Positions 46,827 to 60,324 are shown, numbered from the stretch's first letter. The stretch is DNA of 64,000 nt from Phaseolus vulgaris (GCF_000499845.2 NC_023753.2:21049932-21113931); one strand, 5' to 3'. Program-made: numbers and translations. The notes: generated from the sequence alone by a model not told the origin.

Positions 46827-48408
46827 TGTTGGGTCTATTAGTGTCTAAGTTCAAGAGGGGAGGGGTGAATTGAGCTTATAAAATTTTCGCAAGAACACAC
46901 AATTTTCAGTATACCAGAGGCAAAAAGAACAGATTGTTTTTACATGAAACAGATTGATTCTTCAGAGCAGTCTAGCACAATTTGAATTTGTTCAATATAA
47001 AATTGTGATCAACAGAGAATTATACCAGAATCAGATTAGCTGAATATTATGAGGATGAAGGATACCGCTATGCTTAGAAATCAAACAAATTTACTCAACA
47101 CAAGGTTTTAAGGAGAATGATTCTTTCTCAGATTTTAATGATTAGACTGTTTGTTCACAGATCACTTAAACTATCATATACAACTGTCTTGTTTGTGATT
47201 AGAGAACTTTAACAAATCAGGAAGAACAGTTTTTACTTAAACCCAGAATTAACAGATTCAATTTCAAAAGAACAGATTTAGTTCTTGACAAAATTAAGCA
47301 AAACCAGAAATGAGTGCAGGGATGAGAAGAAAAGGCACACAAGTTTTTATACTGGTTCACTCATACAGAGCTACGTCCAGTCTCACCTTACCCCAAGGTG
47401 GAATCCACTAAAAACAGTACCAATTACTTACAAACACATAAGTTCTTGAACACTACAAGAACAACACAATCAATGCTGAAAAACCCTATTTCAGCACACC
47501 TTGCACTCCAAGAAACCCTATCAAGGAGTGACTAATACTTACACCTTTACAAACCAGAATAAAGGAAAGATTACACCTGAAAAGAAGATGCAAGAACTCA
47601 AAACCAGTAGTTCAATTTGCTGCAGAACTGCACCAACACCTTCACCAAGATCAAAGGTTTCCTAGAACAAGCACACTTGAAAATCTCTTTGGAAAACCTT
47701 TCAAAAATCTTTCAATCCTTCTTCTCACATGGAAAATGTTTGATCTCTGTCAAAAACGTAATTGCTCAGCACCTTTTCATGTGAGAGAAACTTTTCTTTA
47801 TATAGAAAACAGTTTCTAACCTCTTTTCAAAAAACAGTTGAAAAGCAGTTATGAAAACAATAGATTCATTTTTGAACTTAACAGATTTATTTTGTGAAAA
47901 CTGCCAACTCAGCTAACTGAAATAACTGTCTGAGTTGTACCTTTGGTGCCCTAACTAACTTGTGAAAAATCTTTCAGCTGACCAAAGAATAAACATGTTC
48001 TTTCACACAGAAACAGATTAAAAGATAACAAACAGGCCAGCTCAGCTTAACTGAAATAACGAACTAAGCTTTACCTGTGGTGCTCTAACAGAATTTTAGA
48101 AAAGCCTTTTAACAGAGAAGAAATAAATCGATTCTTTCTCCATAAAACAGATTTATTTTTGTACTGATTTAAATCTTTTAAGAGCACTTTTAAAAGCTTT
48201 TCAAAAACCATTTAACCACATCATGTGCTTGATCTAGGCTTGGTTAGGCATCTAGGATAGATCATGTAGCAAAAGGCAACCTTACACAAATACAAGCCTA
48301 CATACAAGATCATCTAAACCTATTACAAACTTTACAACAAACTAGCTATTTTCTACATCAAAACACACACAACACTAGGTAGAGAAGAGGCTTCATCCAT
48401 CTTCAACA
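46827..48408 (-). mobile_element. Solo LTR of a Sirevirus-like family, TSD ACACA
   Basis: 1582 bp with plus-strand ends TGTTGGGTCTATTAG and CATCTTCAACA, flanked on both sides by ACACA (46822-46826 and 48409-48413). Layout matches the other Sirevirus LTRs: a GAGGGGAGGGGTGAATTGAG phrase near one end and TTTTTATACTGGTTCACTC near 47345. It also has many AACAGATT(T/G) repeats in the place of the CAATCGATTG palindromes. It is inserted in the copia element between integrase and RT. Confidence 0.85.
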
Positions 48409-48529
48409 ACACAAGCATCCAAAAACACGTAAACAAGAGATATAAAAAAGCTTTCCCTTAAGTTTTTTTATAGGGTGAAGTGTTGTGTAAAAGGGGAGTG
48501 AGAATGCAATTAATGAGGAAGGCAACATG

Positions 48530-49096
48530 TTATACAACAAAATCCCAAAATAGAGGGGGCAAGTTAGCTTGAAAAAGCAAGGCACGGGTTACATTCAAAA
48601 GGTGTTGGTGTTTTCTTTCAACTATGCCATTTTGTTCAGGAGTTTCAACACAAGTAGTTTGATGAATAATGCCTTTAGATGAGAAAAGGCATTTCATAGC
48701 AAATTCAGCACCATTATCAGTTCTAAAAATTTGAACAATAGTTTGAAATTGATTTTCAGCATAAGCAATGAATTTAAGAATGTGATTACGAACTTCAGAT
48801 TTAGTATGCAAGAGAATAACCCAAGTATAGCGAGAGAAGTTATCAACAATAGTCAGAAAATATCTAAAACTGCGCATAGAAATGATAGAACATGGTCCCC
48901 AAATGTCCATGTGAAGTAATTCAAAACTTTTAATAGTGGCATATTCACTTAAAGCAAAAGAAAGTTTCTTCTGTTTTGCACGGTGGCAAGTATCACATAC
49001 ATTCGATTTTTTAGCAGAAATGTAAGGGTATTGAATTCTCATAACATTTATTTTTTCTTCAGAAAGGTGGCCCATTCTATAATGCCACAGGTCCAT
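48530..49096 (-). pseudogene. Copia integrase of the split element
   Basis: An open 188-codon segment starting MDLWHYRMGHLSEEKI (GAG-pre-integrase motif). It has the zinc-binding CDTCHRAKQKK, the integrase core aspartates in LLHMDIWGP and FRTDNGAEF, and the glutamate in CVETPEQNGIVERKHQ. All three catalytic acids are present, but the frame ends at PLFWDFVV and the domain's C-terminus is displaced by the solo LTR insertion. Confidence 0.85.
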
Positions 49097-49740
49097 GGTT
49101 TTAACAACACAATTGAAAAAAGGAACAATATGAGAAGCAATATTATTTCTAAAACTAAAGGATTAAAAAATGTATAGACCACCTTTTTAGCATCAACTAA
49201 ACCAATCCTCTATTTGGTTTGATTGTCCTGTATCAAACAATGGGTAGAAGAAAAGATTAAACTGCAATTGAGAGTGAGATTGAGTTTCGAAGCAGAAATG
49301 GAGTTAAAAGAAAATTGAGGAACATATAGAACATCAGTAAGGTGCAGTTTGCTATTGAAGACAATGGTTCCAGAAAATATTGAAAAAACATGATGGCCAA
49401 TTGGCAGGATGATTTGAATAGGTTTAAAGCTTTTATAAAATGTAAATTCGGATAAAGACATGCATACATGATCAGTGGCCCCTAAGTATATAAGCCAATA
49501 ATTTTTAGCATTTTGTAAATTATTTAAAGTGTAAACATTACCAGTTGGAGACTGTTCAACAACTTTGTGTTGGAATTCACAGTGAAGGATCCCACTTGAT
49601 TCCCTAGTGCTTGGCTGACAATGGCTTCAATAGCATTTTGCTTGAGAATGTCAAACATGGTCTGATACTACTGCATAGTGAGGCGAAAATCATCATTTTC
49701 CCATTCTTTCTTGGCATGCTAAAAAAAACATCATTAGACA

Positions 49741-50729
49741 TCACAACATTAGTAGCAATGGTTTTATGAAACTTATACCCAGGGGGTAACCATGCTTCTT
49801 GTAACAGGTATCAACAGTATGACCTGTCCTATTATAGTTGGTACATAGTTTCTTGTTGCTGTTACTGCCAAATTTATAAACTTTGTTTTCTTGATTAGGA
49901 AAACCAATTTTGCAGAAACAAGTATTTTCGGTATGACCATTTTTACCACAAAAAGAGAAAATAACATGGATAATCCGATTGGAATTGACATTATTTACAT
50001 TAGTGATCAGAAAATTGCTAGCTAATTGGCGCTCTTTTTGAGCCACAAGAGAAAAAAAAATCTTGGTCATGGGAGGTATGAGTTCCATAAGGAGAACATG
50101 GGATCTTATATTATGATACCGATCATTCAGTCCATGCAAGAACTGCATAGCTTGATCTTCACACTTTCTTTTATTAATAATAGAGAAAACGGAACACAAA
50201 CATTTGGTTGTGCAAACACATATAGGATTGGGCCTAAAACTTTCCAATTCATCCCAAACAATTTTGAGTTTAGTGAAAAATTTAGTAACAGATAAATCCC
50301 CTTGTTTTAAAGAAGCTACTTCCAATTGAAGGTAAGAAATTCTAGATAAATCCCCTTACGAAAACCTAATTTTAAAATCATTCCATTTATCCAAAGCGAC
50401 GTCCATCCCAATAATACTTTTTCTAATAGGAGTGGATGTAGAATGGACTAACCACGATGCCACCATATTATTGCATATCTTCCCAGCAACGTGTGTTGGA
50501 TTGGATGATTCTCATCTGGACAGGGAAGCACAACTAGGATGAATTCCACCTTGTTCTTCACACTCAGGGTCGTGATCACTGACCTACTCCAAGAGTGATA
50601 GTTGGTGGAGTCTAGCACCGGAGAAACCAATGGTGCGACTGGATTTTTGTTAGGGTGTAGGTAGAGGTAGCTAGCTTGTTGATTTGGTTGACAAGAGGAA
50701 ACCTGTTGCGTTGCTCATTCTTCGGCCAT
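49741..50729 (-). pseudogene. Copia gag of the split element
   Basis: Minus-strand frames give DSTNYHSWSRSVITTLSVKN (about 50610), then after a break the UBN2-type gag core (GDLSVTKFFTKLKIVWDELE near 50290, FLHGLNDRYHNIRSHVLLM) and a zinc-knuckle region with CSFCGKNGHTENTC and CTNYNRTGHTVDTC near 49900-49800; the second has Asn-Tyr where a CX2C pair is expected (my reading of frames). Stops occur after MAEE and elsewhere. Confidence 0.7.
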
Positions 50730-50860
50730 GATTGGAAAAGAAAGGAAGAAACGTAAGATTAATTTCAAGAACATAAGAGATTTAAAAGAAAAGGGATCAA
50801 GATTCAGAGTGCGCACCAGAACTCTTCAAAAGAAGAGCTCTGTTGCACACTCTGATACCA

Positions 50861-51214
50861 TAATACAGTAGCCACTTTTAAGTAATCAAACGAGATTGAT
50901 GCATTGATGATGCTGGATGACGGTAAAGCAATTTGTGTCAGAGAAGCATGAAGCGCCAGAGAAACAAAATTGAGAAAGGCACAAACGGGATGAGAAAAGT
51001 AAAATCACAATTCTATTGCATTCTGTTTGATTACAAGATAAAAGAGGTTAAAAAGAAAACTATTGCTAAGATATCCAGGCCTTACATAATTGGATCCAAA
51101 TCAAAGGAGAAAGAAAGGGTACAATGAGAAGAACCCAAATAGGCCCATAACAAAAACAATTATTACATAACAAAAACTATTATTAGTAAATAACATAAAC
51201 TAATACTGTTAACA
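50861..51214 (-). repeat. 5' LTR of the split copia element
   Basis: 354 bp. Plus-strand ends TAATACAGTAG and TACTGTTAACA are imperfect inverted repeats, and an initiator-Met-like primer-binding site sits directly inside. The outer flank is AT-rich. Confidence 0.6.
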
Positions 51215-53134
51215 TAATTGTTTAAAAACTATTCAATATTTTATAGGAAAAGATTATAAAAGAAAGAAACATGTGGTTAACTTTTTATAATTCTATATAC
51301 TTTTAACTTTCTTTCATATTTATAAATAAATTACACAATTTTATTTTATAATATAAATTTATTATCATATTTTAATAAATATAAATATGTTATACTTATA
51401 ATATAGTAATTAAATCATGAAACAACTCTAAAAAATATATTCATATATGTTTATTTAATAGTTATTATTAAATATAAATGTATAATATTATTTTGAATAT
51501 AATAACTAGATTTGTTTTTTATTTTTAATTTAAATCAAAATACTGGATTGAGAAAAAGACCATAGATTTTAAATTTCGCATAAACTAAGATATTATATAG
51601 TGAGAAATTAAGGTAAGAGTTCTTACATATCATGGTCATATATAGATACACAATTTGAATTGTGATGATCTTACCATGCTTTTATGTTAGCTTGTAAATT
51701 AAAAGTATTAAATATTAGATCAAATATTAGTCTTTGGTCGATTATACTTAATACGAGTTGATACAAACCACAACAAACAACAGATGACTAAGGACACATT
51801 AAACACGTCACAAAAATGTTAATCATCTTAGTATACAAAGTCAGACCCCACCAAACTTCGAGAGAGCATCAACAGAAGAAGAATCTGATATAAACCAAAA
51901 TGTCAGAAGTTATTCCTTCTTGTCTTTCCACAAGAGAATTTATGTAAATAAATTGGGCTCACTTTTGGGGTCCAAATAGAATAATAGGCTAGAGTAAGTT
52001 CACAACATAAATGAGAGTGTACTTAATGAAATGAGCTTGTACCAAGCCCACTCTTTCAAGACAAGGCACATAGAATTAGGGTTTTTAATCTAACTTCTAG
52101 AAGCTATGTCTAAGGGGCGTTTTGACCATGGTCAACAACCCTAGGCCGCCCCTCTCCCCTTCCATTCTTACCCTTCACCCATCTTGCCCACCAAGGAATC
52201 CCTCCCTATAAATAGAGTGTCTTGCCTCATGTATACACATTGAAATGGAATTAAGTAAAGAAACTTTGCATGATTGTTTTTGTGAGTTTGAGTACTCCAC
52301 TTATCTGGGTCTTGTCTCGCGTGCAATGCACTTCAAGTGGCGGCTCCACCACTTATCTTGGAGCCTCCCACCCTCCAAGTGGTGTGACATCATCTCCAAA
52401 CTCATAATAAGCTTTCTCTATCTCTTCATCCTTTTCCTTTTATTCCCTTTGCCCCTTTTTTGCACCAACTTCCATATCATCTTCATATTCTTATGTCTTT
52501 ACCATTCGATCATCTTCATTCATTCTTTGCTTCATTTGTTCTTTATTTCCTCACCATTGCATCATCCACACCATATATTTGTGTTTTTCCCTTTGCCCTA
52601 TAGAGGTGAACCTTCACACTTAACCACTTAGTTAAGGCAGTGAGAGTTCCAGTTCGTTGAGAATCTTCTTTGGATTTCTCACCACGAGTCTTCCGATATT
52701 GATTGATATTTTCGCTTATTGAATATTCTTGATATATAGATTCATATGTGATTTATATTGATGTTGTAAGTTGATATTTAAAGAAGATTGAATAGTTGTG
52801 ATCTATTAATTGAGATGTATATATAATAAATATTAGTATTTGTTTTATGAATTATGATGATTATATTATGTACATAGCACGGATGGAGGCGCATGAGGAG
52901 TAGTATCTGAATGATCATAATTTTTTTATCGTACTTTGAAGTGTTACAAAAGATTAGTTTTTTTTTTATTGAATTTTAATTATTTTTTTTAATTTGGTTT
53001 AATAATTTTTATTGTTTAAAAAATATATACAAAATTATAATGTAAGATACTTCACCATGAATTCAAATGACATTTTTTTAAACAAAATGGTGTAACCTTT
53101 TTAAAATCATCCAAAAAGATAAATTTAAAATATA
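51215..53134. other. AT-rich spacer and a possible LTR-like promoter region
   Basis: 51215-51750 is AT-rich. Around 52000-52760 composition changes: CCTATAAATAGAG (about 52204-52216) is a strong TATA-like signal, followed by a C/T-rich stretch and a 128-codon frame without family features. This resembles the U3-R-U5 layout of an LTR, but no second copy, ends or target duplication were found. No gene is claimed. Confidence 0.35.
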
Positions 53135-53139
53135 ATAAA

Positions 53140-53852
53140 TGTACACGCCAGACCTCGGTCATCGGCCTAAGAGAAAGACATCGGACATCGGTGGACTGAT
53201 AGCAATAGTGGGCCACGTAAGCTGGGCCCCACAAATAGTATGAATTAACATGAGTTAACACCCAGATACCAAAAAGACCTAAGTCATGAGAGGATCATGC
53301 ATGGGGTGTGTATGGTACATTCGGGTACAACACAAGCAAGTGTTCCTTGGAGGCACTAAGGCCCGTTAGGGTTAGGGTTAGGGTTTCCAAGAAAAGACTG
53401 CATGCATGACACGTGAATACTTAGGGCTCCCACAAAACAGATGAGGCCGCAGCGTTGGTACGTGAGTATGTACCTTGATGGTTATGCTGTTAGGTCTATG
53501 CACTCTAGAAAATGGAAGTCTTATGCGCCAGATTATGCTAAGATTGTGTGATAGTGGCGCAAGGACATTCTCACAGGAACCCTAAGCCCACTAAGAGACG
53601 TGTGAGCATCACATAAGTAACTCTAGATACAACCTATAAATACGGTGGTAAGAACCCTAACAATGTACGCCATTTCTAAGACTGAAACTGCTTTACACAC
53701 ATTATTGTTTCTTTAGCCTTTACTGACTTGAGCGTCGGAGTGTAAACGGCCGTAAAGGAACACTCTTGTCTTTACAAGTGCATCATCCTTCTACCCAAGG
53801 AAGTTCGACTCAAGGAGGAGACAAATGCCGTTCGAGTCAACCGACGAGAACA
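53140..53852 (+). mobile_element. Solo gypsy-type LTR, TSD ATAAA
   Basis: 713 bp starting TGTACACGCCAGACC and ending CCGACGAGAACA, with ATAAA on both sides (53135-53139 and 53853-53857). Start and end resemble those of the LTR at 44536-45406 (TGTACCGACC...GGAACA), so the families are related. Contains CCTATAAATACGG (about 53631) as a TATA signal, and GTTAGGGTTAGGGTTAGGG at 53365-53383. Confidence 0.85.
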
Positions 53853-53857
53853 ATAAA

Positions 53858-54610
53858 TATGGGAAAGTCTATTTTTAAAGACGATTTAAAAAAAATTGTA
53901 CTTGTATAAATAATTTAAATTTATTATTATTTTTGTAAAGTTAAATGATATAAAAATACTATTTATATAATTATTACGAGTAATTTTATTATAATAATAA
54001 TATTTTTATTTACTATTATTATTAAATTGAAACGGAAACCATGTGAAAAGAAATATAATTTGAGTTTAATAATGTTAAGAAAACGGAAATCATATTAGTA
54101 AGTACGATTTCAGTTGATTTTCTTATTAAAAATCAAAATTATACTTTAGAATATATATTTATTAAATAAAATTATCTTTACAACAAATCTTCATCCATTT
54201 CCGTCATTATTTTAAAATATGTTCATTTTCATAATTTGAAAATACAATTATACTCGATTTATAAATATATCATGGGAAAAAAACTATTCTAATAAAGAAA
54301 ATAAAATAGTGGCCCACAGTCCATTAATTCGACAGTGAATAATAACCCCTTTTTTGTTTTAATCTAACATTACCAAACAAGTCTAAAACTATGACTTCAA
54401 ATAAATGTACATTTTTATATGATTTAAATTATAATAAATAATTATTTTCAAGTTTGATAAGAGTTGTCTTTGCTTTTATGCATTTTCTAATTCTATGTGC
54501 TAAGAGATGAATTTTGAAGAACGAATCTTTCTATTTTGATTTTTCCCTTAACTAATAATAATGGTTGTGTTTGTTTCAATTCTTCACTTTGCCCCCAATT
54601 TTTACAATAA

Positions 54611-54665
<55 letters not shown>

Positions 54666-55732
54666 ATTGGTACTAAAAATAATTCACAATCTAAAACTAA
54701 AAATTATATCTGACAAAATATTGTATTTTTTTTATCACTGTGAAGATAATAATATTTTTTTTTCTACATAAATGCACTAGTTTTCTTTAAAGTTTTTCAT
54801 ATAGAGATAGCTATTATTTTTATTTTTTAAAATATAATTTATTCAAGGTTTTTATTGTATTATATTATGAACTATTTGTGACTTGGAAAGTGTTAATTAA
54901 CCTCTGTTATAATATGGTAAGTTGAATTTTGAATAATATATACGGATAGTTTGAAGTTTGAGACTCACTAATAAATATTTTCTTTTCCATCACTTATTAG
55001 TATATATTTTTTTTGGGTTTTAGGACATTAACTATATGTTTAACATATTTTTTATATTTGAATATGACTTTATAAACCTTTCAGAATGAAACACATATAG
55101 TTTTTAATCATATATCTTTAAAATTTGCTTTTAGACACAACAACCAGTTTAAAAATTATTAGGTGATTATTGACTATAATCTAAAGAATAACTCATGTCA
55201 TTTTAATTTAATATTTTGAAGAAAATAATTAATATCATAGTTTTTAGCAAATTTAGGGTTAGCACACAATTTTTTTTACTATAAATTTATAAGTATTTTA
55301 TGTAACATGTGAATCTAGGGAGTATAATTAAACCCTAAATAAATTTATAAAAAATTATAAATTTTTACTATAAATCCAAGGTTTAGAACATTCATAATAA
55401 AAGGAAGAAAAAGAAAAGTATTAATTAGTGTATGCGTATATGCTCTTTTATGACTTTTGAATACTTTTCTATATATTTTTAATACTAATTAATTTTTTAA
55501 AATTACTTATTACTTGTTAACAGGACTAAAGAGTTAGTTTCTAGTATTGAATTAGAAGAATAATGATGACAGGAAAAATTATCAAGACCAAGAAAACAAA
55601 TTAAAAGTGAATAAATTAGGTTCATAGTTATCAATCTCAAGCACTTATTACTATCATAATTATATTAAGACAAACCTAAAGTTTCTGAAGAAGATGTTAC
55701 ACATGCTTCATAAAAGGTACAATATTTTTCAT
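53858..55732. other. AT-rich spacer with a long (TA)n tract
   Basis: A TA microsatellite of about 25 units lies at 54613-54662. Otherwise AT-rich without recognisable genes or RNAs. The last few hundred bases are the 3' flank of the GST pseudogene. Confidence 0.55.
54613..54662. repeat. (TA)n microsatellite
   Basis: About 25 TA units, the longest simple repeat in the window. Confidence 0.9.
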
Positions 55733-56603
55733 TTATGAAGAAGATGACAAAATTTGTTCTCTAAGAGATTCAACAAAAGCTACCATTTGATCCTGGTGAG
55801 GTAGGTTTTGTGCTATGATTGGTTGAGTTTTGAAGATATTAAACCATGAATACAAATGAGGGAATTTGTGTTCTTCAAGAATTTGCACTCCAAAGATATC
55901 TTCCAACACTGTCAGATATTTGATTATAGACCCAAAAGCCAAGTCCAGAACATTAACACTGTCTCCTCCAAAGAATTTATTTTCCTTACTGAAGCACTGA
56001 TCTTCCACAACTCTCAAATGCTCCCAAATATTCTCTATCACCTTCTTCCTCCCTTCAACTTCATTGCTGCGAAAAAGTGCTCTAACTCCACCACTCTTTC
56101 AAAATTTATCCCAATATTATTGTCACCACATAACACACATGCAGAAAGTATCAAGAAAAAACGTGTTAAATTAATTAGGATATTGCACTGTTAAAGATGT
56201 TAACTCAAACAATCAATCAATAAGAAAAACGATAAGAATTAAATCGAGCTGCAATGAAAATCATGATAGATTGTGTTGTTAGTACCTTTTCATGGTACTT
56301 TTAAGGTTCGTTGAATTTTTAAAAAATATTTAATTATGGTTTTCATCCTTAAAAATTAGTTTACTAAATTTAAAAAAATCAATTTCTCAAAATCATTAAA
56401 TAAAAAGGTGTTAGAAATGTATGATCTAATACATTAATCTTTTATAAAAATTTGTGCATAAATAAATTGAAAAGTATTTACCAGATGATGATCACAGTAG
56501 TTGAGCCAAAAGCGTGCGAGGGCTTTGTGGTAGGGATGAGGAGGAAATAGTGGATTGTGAGGCCATACTTGATCCATGTATTCAAGTATAATCATGGACT
56601 CAG

Positions 56604-56922
56604 TGTTGGAAAAAACGGGTAATTTTCCCACTAAAACAAAATCCTAACAGAGCTACCCGACAAATAATATTGAATAAATAAAGCGGAATAATAAAAGAGA
56701 TAAAGAGGAAAAAACACATCCGAAAATTGTTAACGGAGTTCGGCCTGTTTAGCCTAATCTCCGAGCACAGCAAATACAGCTCACTTTTATTATTATGAGA
56801 GAAGATATTACAAATTGGGATATATAACAGTGAAGGAGAGGATGTTAATATATAACCCTCAAACCTCCTTCCCAAACAATGAACCCACCGATGTGGGACT
56901 TGGGATTAAGCCAAAATCAACA
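56604..56922 (-). repeat. 3' LTR of the gag-less copia element
   Basis: 319 bp, TGTTGGAAAAAACGGG to CCAAAATCAACA on the plus strand; same length as the other LTR. Confidence 0.92.
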
Positions 56923-57029
56923 AATCTCCACCTTGGCTTAATTTCAAGTCCCTCCTAAAACAAATCTTCTCAAAACATAACAAAAACAAACTTTACAGTG
57001 CTTCAAATTTGTGCCTCCGGGCGCCAACT

Positions 57030-60000
57030 TCAAATGTGCAAGATATTAACCAAGTCTAAACAGTGTTCAAACTTGGTCCTTGTAACCACCTTGGTGAGCA
57101 TATCTGCAGGATTCTCCGTAGTGTGAATCTTCTGGAGAACAATCTCCTCTTCTTCGAGAATCTCACGCACAAAGTGATAGCGAACATCAATGTGCTTCGT
57201 CCGTGCATGAAAGACTTGATTCTTTGCTAAATGAATAGCACTCTGACTGTCAGAATATAACTCAAGTTGTTTCTGACCAACTCCCAAGTCTTTAAGCAAC
57301 CCATGAAGCCAAATTGCTTCCTTCACAACCTCTGTAATCGCCATATACTCTGCCTCTGTCGTAGACAAAGCCACCGTAGACTGCAAGGTAGACTTCCAAC
57401 TGACTGGCGCTTTTGCTAAAGTGAACAAATAGTCAGTTGTTGACCGTCGCTTATCCAAATCACCTGCATAATCAGAATCACAATATCCAACTATGCATTG
57501 ACCAAGTGATTCATCTTGCTCAAATGCCAATCCAACATCTAAGGTACTTTGGAGGTACCGTAGAATCCATCTCACAGCTTGCCAATGACCCTTGCCCGGA
57601 TTATGCATGTACCTGCTAACAACACTCACAGCCTGTGAAATATCCGGTCTTGTACACACCATTGCATACATCAAGCTTCCAACTGCATTTGCATATGGGA
57701 CTTTCGCCATGTATTCTCGTTCTTCATCAGTCGTCGGAGATAAACGACTACTCAATTTCAAATGAGGAGCAAGTGGGGTACTTACAGGTTTTGTATCTTC
57801 GTGTATACCAAAACGTTGTAGTACCTTCTGCAAATACTGCTTCTGTGACAGCCAAAGTTTTCCCCTCTCTCTGTCCCTGTTTATCTCCATGCCGAGAATC
57901 TTCTTGGCTTCCCCCAAATCCTTCATCTCGAACTCTTTACTCAACTGAGCCTTTAACCTGTCAATCTCAACTTGGCTCTTTGCTGCAATCAGCATATCAT
58001 CAACATATAAGAGTAAGTAAATGTAGGAACCATCTTCAAGTCTGCGCAAATACACACAGTGATCATATTTGCTTCTCTTGTACTTCTGATCCTTCATGAA
58101 CTTATCAAATCGTTTGTACCACTGTCTCGGAGATTGTTTCAGTCCGTACAACGATTTGCTAAGTTTACAAACCCAATCTTCTTTACCATCAACCTTGTAT
58201 CCTTCTGGTTGAGTCATATAGATTTCCTCCTCCAAATCACCGTGTAGGAACGCGGTCTTTACATCAAGTTGAGCAAGCTCCAAATTCAACTGTGCTACCA
58301 AGGCCAACAAAATTCGAATGGAGGAATGTTTTACAACTGGAGAAAATACCTCATTATAATCAATTCCCTCCCTCTGAGCAAAGCCTTTAGCAACCAACCT
58401 TGCCTTGTAGCGAACATCTTCTTTATTAGGAAATCCTTCTTTCTTTGCAAATACCCATTTGCACCCAATTGCCTTTTTACCTTTTGGTAATTGTGCCAGC
58501 TTCCACGTCTTGTTCTTATTCAAAGATTGCATCTCCTCTTTCATCGCACCTGCCCAATTACCACTCTCTGAACTCAAAATGGCTTCTGGGTAAGTGGATG
58601 GAATGTCATCAACAACTGGAAGTGCATAGGCAACCATATCCATGAAACGAGCAGGCTTCTGAATATCTCGTCTCTGTCTTCTAACTGCAATTGGCACTGA
58701 TTGCTGTTGAGATTCTTGGGTAGGAACCTCTTCCTCATCTGACTCTTCTTCTGCCATAGGAGAGTCACTTGTGGTATTTCGTGTTGGGATCACCACTGTC
58801 GGCTCAAACTCCACCTGCTTTCGGGCACACTCCACCTGTTGCGGAGTACTATCAGCTCCTTCTGGATTTACCTTCTTTAACATGGCAGATTCATCAAAGG
58901 TAACATCCCTGCTGATAATCGTCTTCTTTGCCTCTAGACACCACAAACGGTATCCCTTCACTCCAGGACTAAAGCCCATGAAAAGAGCTTTCTTTGCCCG
59001 TGGATCCAACTTTGATTCAATCACATGATAATATGCAATAGAACCAAAAACATGCAAAGAATCATAATCAGTTGCAGGTTTTCCAGACCATACCTCTAAC
59101 GGGGTTTTGCCATCTATAGCAGATGATGGCAAACGATTAACAAGATGTTGAGCGTATGTCACAGCCTCAGCCCAAAACTCTCTGCCTAACTCAGCATTAG
59201 ACAACATACAACGAACTTTCTCCACAAGTGTCTTGTTCATACGCTCCGAAACCCCATTCTGCTGTGGTGTTTTTCTAACAGTGAAGTGCCGAACTATGCC
59301 ACAATCTTGGCATACCTTCAGGAACGGATCACTCTTGTATTCTCCTCCATTGTCTGTTCGGAGAACCTTAATCTTCCTTCCTGTCTGGTTTTCAACTTGA
59401 GCTTTCCACTTAAGGAAAATTTCAAGCACATCATTTTTGTTCTTCATAGTAAACACCCAAACTCTCCTGGAAAAATCATCAACAAAAGTGACAAAATAAT
59501 GCCTACCTCCGATTGATGGAGTCTTGGCAGGTCCCCACACATCTGAATGCACATAATCCAGAATACCCTTGGTATTGTGAATTGCAGTGCCAAACTTCAC
59601 TCTTCGTTGCTTTCCCAGAACACAATGCTCACAAAATTCAAGTTTGCAAGCCTTCGTACCTTTCAACAATCCTTGCTTGGTAAGAATTTGCAAGGATTTC
59701 TCTCCAGCATGTCCCAACCTCATATGCCACAACTTCGTTGCCTCAGCATCCTTCTTAGTGCTAGAAGTTGTTGCCACTACTGTCCCCACCACTGTACTAC
59801 CTTGGTAGTAATACAAATTGTTCTTCCTCACGCCTTTCAACATCACCAGTGCTCCTGAAGTTGCTTTAAGAATTCCTTCTCGCATCGTCACAACTAGGCC
59901 TTTAGATTCTAAAGCCCCCAATGAGATGAGATTCTTCTTCAACTTTGGCACGTACCGTACATCCCGCAAAATTCTGGTGGATCCATCGTGATTCCGCAAC

Positions 60001-60245
60001 TTGATTGAACCTATCCCGACTGTCTTACATGGATTATCATTACCCATGTAAACAACCCCGCCATCGAGTTCTTGAAAATAAAAGAACCATTCCCGAATGG
60101 GACACATATGATAGGTACAACCTGAATCCAATATCCACTCATCTGGATGCAATGATGCTGAAAGCGAGACAATCAACACATCACTTTTGCTTTCTGCAAC
60201 ATTTGCATCTTGCAGAGCCTTCCCTTCTTGATCCGAATTTGCCAT
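57030..60245 (-). CDS. Copia Pol polyprotein (protease, integrase, RT, RNase H), 1071 codons open
   Basis: One uninterrupted frame with all four enzymes in copia order. Protease motif [13 protein letters not shown] is at about residue 36. Pre-integrase [14 protein letters not shown] with CEHCVLGKQ follows. Integrase D-D-E lies in [18 protein letters not shown] and [14 protein letters not shown] has [41 protein letters not shown] and [10 protein letters not shown] (about 745). RNase H has [31 protein letters not shown] and [11 protein letters not shown]. The N-terminal 30 residues ([20 protein letters not shown]) look like the tail of gag after the zinc knuckle, so the ATG is fortuitous. The motifs fit the Tork/Tnt1 lineage. 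Without gag it could not package its own RNA; any movement would need another element's gag (inference). Confidence 0.93.
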   Translation of the reverse strand: MANSDQEGKALQDANVAESKSDVLIVSLSASLHPDEWILDSGCTYHMCPIREWFFYFQELDGGVVYMGNDNPCKTVGIGSIKLRNHDGSTRILRDVRYVPKLKKNLISLGALESKGLVVTMREGILKATSGALVMLKGVRKNNLYYYQGSTVVGTVVATTSSTKKDAEATKLWHMRLGHAGEKSLQILTKQGLLKGTKACKLEFCEHCVLGKQRRVKFGTAIHNTKGILDYVHSDVWGPAKTPSIGGRHYFVTFVDDFSRRVWVFTMKNKNDVLEIFLKWKAQVENQTGRKIKVLRTDNGGEYKSDPFLKVCQDCGIVRHFTVRKTPQQNGVSERMNKTLVEKVRCMLSNAELGREFWAEAVTYAQHLVNRLPSSAIDGKTPLEVWSGKPATDYDSLHVFGSIAYYHVIESKLDPRAKKALFMGFSPGVKGYRLWCLEAKKTIISRDVTFDESAMLKKVNPEGADSTPQQVECARKQVEFEPTVVIPTRNTTSDSPMAEEESDEEEVPTQESQQQSVPIAVRRQRRDIQKPARFMDMVAYALPVVDDIPSTYPEAILSSESGNWAGAMKEEMQSLNKNKTWKLAQLPKGKKAIGCKWVFAKKEGFPNKEDVRYKARLVAKGFAQREGIDYNEVFSPVVKHSSIRILLALVAQLNLELAQLDVKTAFLHGDLEEEIYMTQPEGYKVDGKEDWVCKLSKSLYGLKQSPRQWYKRFDKFMKDQKYKRSKYDHCVYLRRLEDGSYIYLLLYVDDMLIAAKSQVEIDRLKAQLSKEFEMKDLGEAKKILGMEINRDRERGKLWLSQKQYLQKVLQRFGIHEDTKPVSTPLAPHLKLSSRLSPTTDEEREYMAKVPYANAVGSLMYAMVCTRPDISQAVSVVSRYMHNPGKGHWQAVRWILRYLQSTLDVGLAFEQDESLGQCIVGYCDSDYAGDLDKRRSTTDYLFTLAKAPVSWKSTLQSTVALSTTEAEYMAITEVVKEAIWLHGLLKDLGVGQKQLELYSDSQSAIHLAKNQVFHARTKHIDVRYHFVREILEEEEIVLQKIHTTENPADMLTKVVTRTKFEHCLDLVNILHI

Positions 60246-60308
60246 TACAGACTCACAACATAATATTCAATATTACAAATAATTTCAAACAACCCAAGGC
60301 GAACCTTC

Positions 60309-60322
60309 GGCTCTTGATACCA
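60309..60322 (-). other. Primer-binding site (initiator-Met type) of the gag-less copia element
   Basis: Minus strand TGGTATCAAGAGCC, two bases from the LTR end, as usual for copia elements primed by initiator methionine tRNA. Confidence 0.75.
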
Positions 60323-60324
60323 CT

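Larger units (their letters stand above)
45670..51214 (-). mobile_element. Copia element lacking its 3' end, split by a solo LTR
   Basis: In minus-strand sense: a 5' LTR (51214-50861, with ends TGTTAACAGTATTAG and CTACTGTATTA), a primer-binding site TGGTATCAGAGTGTGC (50860-50845), gag from MAEE at about 50729, protease (about 49620-49210), integrase (49096-48530), then after a solo LTR insertion (46827-48408) the linker and RT (46800-45670). RT ends soon after YVDDIVLTGND; RNase H, PPT and the 3' LTR are absent. The gag has a stop five codons after the start and the pol frames are broken in places, so the element is inactive. Confidence 0.8.

Noticed and set aside
52245..52631. 128-codon ORF after a strong TATA signal
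   Set aside because: C/T-rich low-complexity second half and no family match; more likely LTR-type sequence. Recorded only as a possible LTR region.
57437..59858. Plus-strand ORFs opposite the copia pol
   Set aside because: Antisense shadows of the 1071-codon pol frame.
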